This document shows, piece by piece, positions 30,824 through 31,568 of a stretch of 31,568 nucleotides of DNA. The translations under genes and the position numbers were made by a program. The notes under the pieces were generated by a model. It searched no databases, was not told where the DNA came from, and worked only from the letters and a program-made list of their open reading frames with translations. Source of the stretch: RGIG3528 sp045629005 (GTDB lineage: Bacteria; Bacillota; Clostridia; Lachnospirales; Lachnospiraceae); NCBI GenBank assembly GCA_045629005.1, contig JAZQQJ010000069.1:1-31568 (forward strand), read 5' to 3'. Position 1 is the first letter of the stretch. Each line of letters opens with the position of its first letter.

Positions 30824-31568
30824 CTATTTAAGAGTAATCTTAACAACTGAGCATGCAGGCATTTTGAAGGAGATTCCCTTTTCTGTCTTCTTAACGTCTG
30901 TAAAAGGCTTTTCAACAACATTTTCCTTCTCGTCGAAGGTATTGAAAGCGCCCATGTCTGCTGTAATAACTGTGCCGGAAACCTTTGTGAAATCGAAGTC
31001 TGTGATAGTAGCATCAATTTCTTTTGCATCATCTGCGGAAAGGTTTGAAAGAGTGATTGTAAGTGTTCCGTCAGCATTCTTTGATACAGACTCATAAAGA
31101 TCGTCAACCATATTCTTGCCTGTACCGACTTTTGTCTTCTCGATGGAGCTCTGTACAAGTGTAGCATCCTGATGGTCGGAATACATCTTGAATACATAGT
31201 ATGTAGGTGTCTTAACCATCTGTGCGCCTTCGGTAAGAACTACGGACTGAAGTACGTTAACAAGCTGTGCAATGTTAGCCATACGGATACGGTTGCAATG
31301 CTTATTGAAGATGTTAAGAGTTGTGCCTGCTACAATTGCATCTCTCATTGTATTCTGCTGATAGAGGAAGCCGGGATTTGTGCCGGGCTCTACATCGTAC
31401 CATGTCCCCCACTCATCAAAGATAAGCCCGACTCTTCTTTCAGGGTCGTACTGGTCCATAATAGCGATATGCTTGTCAAGGAGTTCCTCAGTAAAGGTCA
31501 TGTACTTCATTGTTGTGTAGTACTCATCCTTTGTGAAGCCTGTAGCTGCGCCCTTATGGTTCCAGTCG
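30824..31568 (-). CDS. GH51 alpha-L-arabinofuranosidase, C-terminal part (gene runs off the window)
   Basis: About 248 residues are visible; the frame is open to the window edge and begins DWNHKGAATGFTKDEYYTT, so the 5' part is missing by truncation of the window, not by mutation. The nucleophile block GLIFDEWGTWY (Glu at visible residue 52) is followed by EPGTNPGFLYQQNTMRDAIVAG and CNRIRMANIAQLVNVLQSVVLTEG, all GH51 signatures. The last 120 residues are the usual C-terminal beta-sandwich. The acid/base Glu would be upstream of the window. The enzyme removes arabinose from arabinoxylan or arabinan oligosaccharides, probably in the cytoplasm, and matches the xylan/pectin theme. Its terminator lies 17 bases after the stop codon. 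Confidence 0.93.
   Translation of the reverse strand, partial: DWNHKGAATGFTKDEYYTTMKYMTFTEELLDKHIAIMDQYDPERRVGLIFDEWGTWYDVEPGTNPGFLYQQNTMRDAIVAGTTLNIFNKHCNRIRMANIAQLVNVLQSVVLTEGAQMVKTPTYYVFKMYSDHQDATLVQSSIEKTKVGTGKNMVDDLYESVSKNADGTLTITLSNLSADDAKEIDATITDFDFTKVSGTVITADMGAFNTFDEKENVVEKPFTDVKKTEKGISFKMPACSVVKITLK

Overview
The window looks like a chromosomal segment of a plant-fibre-degrading Firmicute, most likely a Lachnospiraceae member of the Butyrivibrio/Pseudobutyrivibrio/Roseburia type. This is inferred from the gene content: cytoplasmic GH115, GH3 and GH51 glycosidases, an LplB/YtcP/YtcQ-type sugar transporter without its own ATPase, pyrBI, the ytfJ-ytfI (GerW/DUF2953) pair, AGGAGG-type ribosome sites and a class C-like group II intron edge. 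No rRNA, tRNA or CRISPR array was seen.

Layout. Positions 1-131 (minus) hold the 5' end of what looks like a group II intron, sitting directly behind a rho-independent terminator. Positions 383-7003 (minus) are a xylan side-chain operon: GH3 beta-xylosidase-like enzyme, GH115 alpha-glucuronidase and an overlapping SGNH esterase. A divergent AraC regulator (7198-8073) shares with it an upstream region that carries a 26-bp perfect inverted repeat. Positions 8077-13854 (minus) are a uronate operon in the order uxaB, uxaA, kdgK, kduI and a CE12-type pectin acetylesterase. It diverges from a LacI regulator-uxaC operon (14156-16564, plus). Between them lie two strong promoters, each followed by a near-palindromic LacI/CcpA-type operator. 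A mirrored double terminator separates uxaC from the sugar ABC transporter operon (16659-21688, minus: lplB-like, ytcP-like, lipoprotein binding protein, YesL/DUF624).

From 21898 the content turns to housekeeping: pyrB-pyrI, a c-di-GMP phosphodiesterase with a decayed GGDEF domain, then a tightly coupled minus-strand operon (30664 to 25656). That operon encodes a CPBP intramembrane protease, a rhomboid-like membrane protein with a zinc module, two unknown proteins, DUF2953 and YtfJ. The window ends inside a GH51 arabinofuranosidase gene.

Working together: oligosaccharides probably enter through the ABC transporter. Intracellular GH115, GH3, GH51 and esterases remove glucuronate, xylose, arabinose and acetyl groups. 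Galacturonate or glucuronate enters through UxaC; the galacturonate branch continues UxaB, UxaA, KdgK, and KduI feeds in unsaturated uronates from pectin lyases. KdgA aldolase, KduD, UxuA/UxuB and the transporter ATPase are not in the window and must lie elsewhere.
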